64,000 nucleotides of DNA from Brachionus rotundiformis. Its lineage: Eukaryota > Rotifera > Eurotatoria > Ploima > Brachionidae. This document shows, piece after piece, positions 60,701 to 64,000 of the stretch (position 1 is its first letter; every line of letters starts with the position of its first letter). Location: positions 5,892,146-5,956,145 of the forward strand of contig JAESIW010000137.1 of the NCBI GenBank assembly GCA_016802295.1, written 5' to 3'. The position numbers and the translations under genes were made by a program. Under the pieces are notes generated by a model. It had not been told where the DNA came from. It saw only the letters and a program-made list of their open reading frames with translations, and searched no databases.

Positions 60701-61954
60701 GTTTTTATTTGTTTTGAAATAACTCATAAAATAGAATTTGGAAGAATTTAAGTTACTAAAATAATCATTCCATATATTTGAGCTGTTAATTTGGGTGTAT
60801 AAATCAAAAATGTGAATGTTAGCTTGACTAATATTTTGTTCAGAGCATGTATTGTCCAATGGTAAAAGTCGCCTGTCTAATTCCATGTTATTTACCATTT
60901 GTATTTCTATATCAATATTTGTTTTTATTGTCTCGAACAAAAATGTATTTGTACTTCCTTGGAAATAAAAACCATTATTTTGATCATTTTTAATATCAAA
61001 AAATAGGCCTGTGTAAGCTTGTTTTCTAAATTCCAAAGACATTTTTCCAAAAAGTGGTGCTAAAAGACCCATGTTTATAAAAAAAGTTATGTCACTCGAA
61101 TTTGAGCTAAAATATAGACCATTTGAGTAGCAAGATTTGACTATTTTATTTTGCCAATTAAATAACAAACCATTAGCTGGTTTCAAAAGCCCTATATTCA
61201 TTAGAATTAAATTATTATATCTTAAATTTAAATTAAGTTCAGTTGTTTTGAGGCTTATATCTTCTAAATTATCTATTGATGACATTGTTTGAAGAGTTGC
61301 TTGTAAGCGATAGTGGAATCCTCGATCAGTGTCAAATTCATAATAGGTGTGGCTTGTTGACATAAATGGTATGCCAAGCGTTAATTCCATTGAGCATTCC
61401 TTTGACGGGGATACTTCATAATACCTAGTTGAATCATAGATGATAAAAGGCTCAAAATTGTTTATTTGTAATGAATTTTCAGTAGAAAGAATTATTTTAG
61501 ATAAACTAATGGTACAGTTTTGGATTAAACAGGCAGAAATTTCAAGCGGTTTAAATCCAAAGGCAAGATTCTTTTCATTAAAGGCTAAACAAACGCTTGA
61601 CTCTTCGAACTGTTTGTCATACTCTAGAACATCTGAAAACGGAAATTGAACATTAACACGATCTAGAATTGGAACTGTGCCATTCAAGGATGTAATTAAA
61701 TCAAAATTTTGATTCTGATCCAAAATATCTCTGCCACATTCGTCTGATAAATTTGAACCAGGCTTTGAAATTTCTAGCGAAAAATTTGTGTCATTGTACA
61801 AAATTTCTGATATGGTGATAAATGAATGATTTACGGATGAAAAAATAATTAGATCATTTAGTGGATTATTTTGATCAATTCCTTCAAAAAAAATACTCCC
61901 AATACTCTCAAATATAGCAATAATTATGAGTAAAAAATTTATTTTTTTCAGCAT
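57770..61954 (-). CDS. Large secreted protein with HYR-like repeats and choice-of-anchor-A domain
   Basis: An intronless gene of 1394 residues from the ATG at 61954 (11 further in-frame codons upstream lack an ATG). A signal peptide (MLKKINFLLIIIAIFESIG) is followed by about 850 residues I do not recognise, with scattered cysteines and many N-glycosylation sites. Two or three Cys-containing HYR-like modules occupy about 880-1100 (for example ITRVWKTQDTCGNMHKEIQK, recalling bacterial ..TRTWTATDACGN). The last 290 residues resemble the choice-of-anchor-A domain: SFIYGPIASREKLVLVNSSI, DFDFDKAYTQLVELSNYL, ILNVPEESIVVINFQ, YNFLGDGDI, GTILAPYSNF and NGQVFAKNIYINGL. That domain is best known from secreted bacterial and microbial eukaryote proteins. 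Lack of introns and this domain make ancient transfer plausible. No membrane anchor is visible. Confidence 0.8.
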   Translation of the reverse strand: MLKKINFLLIIIAIFESIGSIFFEGIDQNNPLNDLIIFSSVNHSFITISEILYNDTNFSLEISKPGSNLSDECGRDILDQNQNFDLITSLNGTVPILDRVNVQFPFSDVLEYDKQFEESSVCLAFNEKNLAFGFKPLEISACLIQNCTISLSKIILSTENSLQINNFEPFIIYDSTRYYEVSPSKECSMELTLGIPFMSTSHTYYEFDTDRGFHYRLQATLQTMSSIDNLEDISLKTTELNLNLRYNNLILMNIGLLKPANGLLFNWQNKIVKSCYSNGLYFSSNSSDITFFINMGLLAPLFGKMSLEFRKQAYTGLFFDIKNDQNNGFYFQGSTNTFLFETIKTNIDIEIQMVNNMELDRRLLPLDNTCSEQNISQANIHIFDLYTQINSSNIWNDYFSNLNSSKFYFMSYFKTNKNINIPLMKNIQFVITSHLEGFVLMPSPIIGESFYASFLSQAIFSDFIANCKWKIGDSLTEWSCKSDYASKNVDQFNFEILSPSNWLISGEKIVKIDKKISKVSLRVNKNMLSKRLTKSLDDFILKLVTIWIANMKYIENDRQYASNLISPFCPNPPCDITDLIKKFEKTNALYKKTKNIYKKLFNNDFNCPIYENFFLSCTNFNKVCEYMEEVFVYEPCMEKVRGTLEEAKKKYELANWKERINDLNIYLNIGLRFALEEILLQRDPFNETDFIIDEKEYPFKQGKIKIDEIKQNFDDYESYQPFDNSDIDIDSSQVYSNGQNLNLSILIVVNTTRLSNVTKGKDSDRVAFESSTNLDFSNQTSLDASVENYFTTLVREDGLLFKAVLGDNVGITDDLMSVYGMNPPLIKLDSPNNPILYCNHPKIHQYYNQDNDKFLEEIRKMLSKVTIDQVYTKCSHNIEYQDIANCTQHESVCGATSCRFTRFIFDGCGQKSNEVFEDAVILPIKPFFKTFPTNLVLSCDENKNIVDNLEKFKLPETDSGCRNVRTNLKYDDLLINNTCSESIFRKWVVEVIGCESSLFESRFQKVYIEDKYPPFFSFMPGDKTIDFFEPYGTQNLGNARVYDGCGHGASTLSYVDSANITENGQRLITRVWKTQDTCGNMHKEIQKITIKNSFKNDLDNNFRYFILFSFNETRIENSFIYGPIASREKLVLVNSSIGNDEDFEEKCIKKQKWTALSGKKISIEDTMVHGSIKSLSDFDFDKAYTQLVELSNYLNNSIQNINKGPSELKCLENVPNLSQDFSLNNYLDATCSMKSTNYLSINSIDDTKFEMENVKRIELKASELIYNVFFFNNPKLFENKEIILNVPEESIVVINFQNKDITYLNRHKIRFDLSNNLSSNKVIYNFLGDGDIVFEESDDYEEINGTILAPYSNFIKISNYKASNFVNGQVFAKNIYINGLLQNCAISEAFSFFD

Positions 61955-62123
61955 TTTGTATTCAAAGTAATCATTTAATTTTCTCAAATGTTTAACATAA
62001 ATTTTAAGTAAAAAATATCGATAAAAATTGAGAAAATAACATAAGATTAATTTTTTTTTACTTGATAAAATTCATCCAAAATATATTTAAAAACATTTGA
62101 AACTAAATTTCGTTTAATAAGAA
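61955..62123. promoter_or_regulatory. Compact divergent promoter region
   Basis: Only 169 bp separate the start codons of the large minus-strand protein and the plus-strand vWA gene. Both promoters and 5' leaders must fit here, so shared regulation is likely. No named site can be picked out of the A/T background. Confidence 0.55.
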
Positions 62124-63370
62124 ATGAAATTTAAAATTTTGCTGCCTTTTTTATTTTTTTTGGGTGTATTTTCCCAAGAACGATCACTTTGTGTCCAAAG
62201 CGTTTTAGATATAATTTTTGTGCTCGACTCTTCTGGTAGTATTGGAAATGAAAATTATGAAAGAGCTAAGAGTGCTTTGGCATCAATGGTTGCCAATCTT
62301 AATGTAAATCCATCTAAAATTAATGTTGGTCTTATTAATTACAGCTGTGAGTTGTAATTTTTATATTTTTAATATTTTAAATATATTTTCTCTCTTAAGC
62401 TCAAACATACTTAATAACAAGTTTAGTCGAATCAGATCAGGATAAATCTAAATTAATAAATCAAATAAATGGTCTTAGATGGTTACGAGGAACTACAGCA
62501 ACAGGTTAATCGATTTAATAAAACTATTTATCTGTGTTAAATTGAACTATTTATAATTTATATTAAAATATAAATTATAAACTTTTTTGTTTAAATTAGG
62601 GAGAGTTAGATGAATTTTTTAATTATTTGCTTTTTAAAAAATAGATAAATAATAGCAATTATATTTAGGAGATGCTCTTGTAATGGCAAACAATGATATA
62701 CGGTCACATGCAAGATTTGTTACTCCAAGAATTGTTGTTGTATTTACAGACGGATACTCAAATGTTGGATATAATGTTTACGAAGCTGCCAAACTGATAA
62801 AAGAATCAGACGCTACTATTTTTTCTGTAGGAATTGGAAGTGGTATAAACATGGCAGAATTACAAGGCATTGCGTCAACAAATGAAAAAGGACAAAAGTA
62901 TGTCTTCAAATATGAAAATTATGCCGAACTTCAAAATGGTATAAACAGTATTCAGCAGTTATCTTGCGAAGTTCCAGCATTTATTTACGAAAACCAACCT
63001 TATAGATTAATCAATGATCAAAGTCAAATAAGAAAATTTCAATTAAAGCTTAAATCAAGTTATAGATCAGGACTTTACGCTGATATTGAAATTAATAATA
63101 TACAAGGTAATTTTTCAAATAATAATCTTAGGTTTAAAAAAATTAAATGATTATTTAGGTGACAATCATTTGGAAATCAGTTGGTTAATTGATTCAAAAG
63201 TAATAACTGTTGATGATTTAGAAAATAAAAAGATAGAAAAAAAAACAAAAAGTGGAAAGATTTCTTTTTTTCATTTGCTACAAATTCCACAAAATGCAAA
63301 CAAATTGTTTTTAAAACTTAAAGGCATTGAAAGTTCTAATGTTTTCGATTTAACTATTCATGTTTATTAA
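62124..63370 (+). CDS. Secreted von Willebrand factor A domain protein (plus copy)
   Basis: Four exons, 62124-62346, 62400-62504, 62669-63106 and 63159-63370, all in phase, give 325 residues. A signal peptide (MKFKILLPFLFFLGVFS) leads into a vWA domain with MIDAS motif LDSSGSIGNENYE, a Thr in GTTATGDAL and FTDGYSNVG. The helix FSVGIGSGINMAELQGIA and tail LEISWLIDSKVITV parallel the minus-strand paralog at 56500-57475, and exon 1 is exactly as long (223 nt) with the same phase-1 donor. The two later introns (62505-62668 and 63107-63158) are absent from the paralog. Without splicing, frames break after LINYS. The role is probably extracellular adhesion or matrix, by family. Confidence 0.9.
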
Positions 63371-64000
63371 TTTTTGAAAATAAACAAACAATTCATTTGA
63401 TATCTTTTAATTCACAGCACAAAAATATTAGAATTTTTCAAACAATATTTTTCTTTTTAAAATAATTACTGATTAATTTTTTTAAATCTTAAAACTTAAA
63501 AAAAAAACGAATGTTCAAAGTTTTGATTCTAATATTTTTACAAAAAAGAAACTTTGAAATTTTGGTGCCATTAAGCCATTAGGAAAAAATTCAAAAAAAT
63601 TTATAATAAGTTGAATACGTGAATGATGTGTAAGTAAGAACTGCACATTATTGGATCATCTAATCAACAGATTTAACTTTGGTAAGATCATCATTCGGAG
63701 AATTTAGAAGTCTGGTTAGCTTTGATCAGAACACCAATCATTTAGTAATACAAATAAAAATACAAATAATGAGGAATAGTGATAATCTGATAGAATCAAC
63801 ACCAAAAACAGTATATGTCGAAAAAACATTCGGACTTTTTAATTCAAAACTTGTGATTGCATTGTGACCATGTTTTCAACACTCAAGCATTCAATATTTG
63901 ATAGTAATAATTTGATTTTCTCAGATTTTGTAAAAAAATTCAAAAAATTTAATTTAAATATTTCAATTTTTTACTTTTTTAAAGAATTGGGGAATTTTTT
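63371..64000. other. AT-rich end of the window
   Basis: A short plus-strand frame (63679-63867) is less AT-rich than its flanks but matches nothing I know; it may be a fragment of something decayed. Nothing else is visible. Confidence 0.4.

Noticed and set aside
63679..63867. 62-codon plus-strand frame at the window end
   Set aside because: Slightly coding-like, but no match to neighbours or families and no splice evidence; left unassigned.
1..64000. tRNA, rRNA, CRISPR arrays or bacterial contamination
   Set aside because: No cloverleaf-like B-box word, no rRNA block and no regular spaced repeats were seen; spliceosomal introns throughout show a eukaryotic chromosome.

Overview
This is a window of a eukaryotic, metazoan nuclear genome. 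It is extremely AT-rich, and its genes are split by short GT-AG introns, mostly about 48-70 bases. It carries clear animal orthologs: a KCTD2/5/17-type protein, BRCA1, succinate dehydrogenase subunit C, PA2G4/EBP1, mitochondrial uS10, a giant ankyrin, CEP57 and RACK1. It also carries a neuropeptide-type GPCR and a probable neuropeptide precursor. The composition, compact introns and gene content would fit a small spiralian such as a monogonont rotifer (Brachionus-like). That placement is an inference; nothing in the sequence proves it.

Layout, left part (1-25 kb). The KCTD gene runs off the left edge on the minus strand. An intronless carotenoid oxygenase and a four-exon BRCA1 gene follow, both on the minus strand. 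SDHC and an orphan two-exon gene (plus) converge on the five-exon PA2G4 gene (minus). After a gene-poor stretch come an intronless rhodopsin-family receptor with a very long third cytoplasmic loop, mitochondrial ribosomal protein S10 (minus), and a 118-residue secreted precursor that ends in an amidation/processing signal.

Middle part (25-50 kb). One ankyrin gene fills 25.2-42.3 kb. It has 24 ankyrin repeats, ZU5/UPA and death domains. A choice of splice donor in the death-domain exon gives either a conventional ankyrin of about 1836 residues or a giant form of about 3734 residues. The giant form uses phase-1 cassettes and a 5.3-kb Ser/Asp/Glu-rich exon. CEP57 and RACK1 follow.

Right part (50-64 kb). 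This region differs from the rest. It starts with decayed LINE and hAT fragments and a truncated relic of a neighbouring gene. It continues with a dense array of secreted proteins: two tandem genes that join a signal peptide and Cys-rich module to a seven-bladed WD40 propeller, two von Willebrand A proteins in opposite orientation, and a 1394-residue intronless protein ending in what looks like a choice-of-anchor-A domain, a type best known from bacteria and microbial eukaryotes. The large protein and the plus-strand vWA gene share a 169-bp divergent promoter region. This transposon-flanked island of extracellular, possibly adhesive proteins is the best candidate for an undescribed system. Several genes also have a canonical 3' splice site a few bases upstream of the start codon, which suggests spliced 5' leaders or spliced-leader trans-splicing.

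All domain calls come from reading the translations and remembering families. No database search or expression data were available. Exon joins were chosen by GT-AG rule, reading phase and family similarity.
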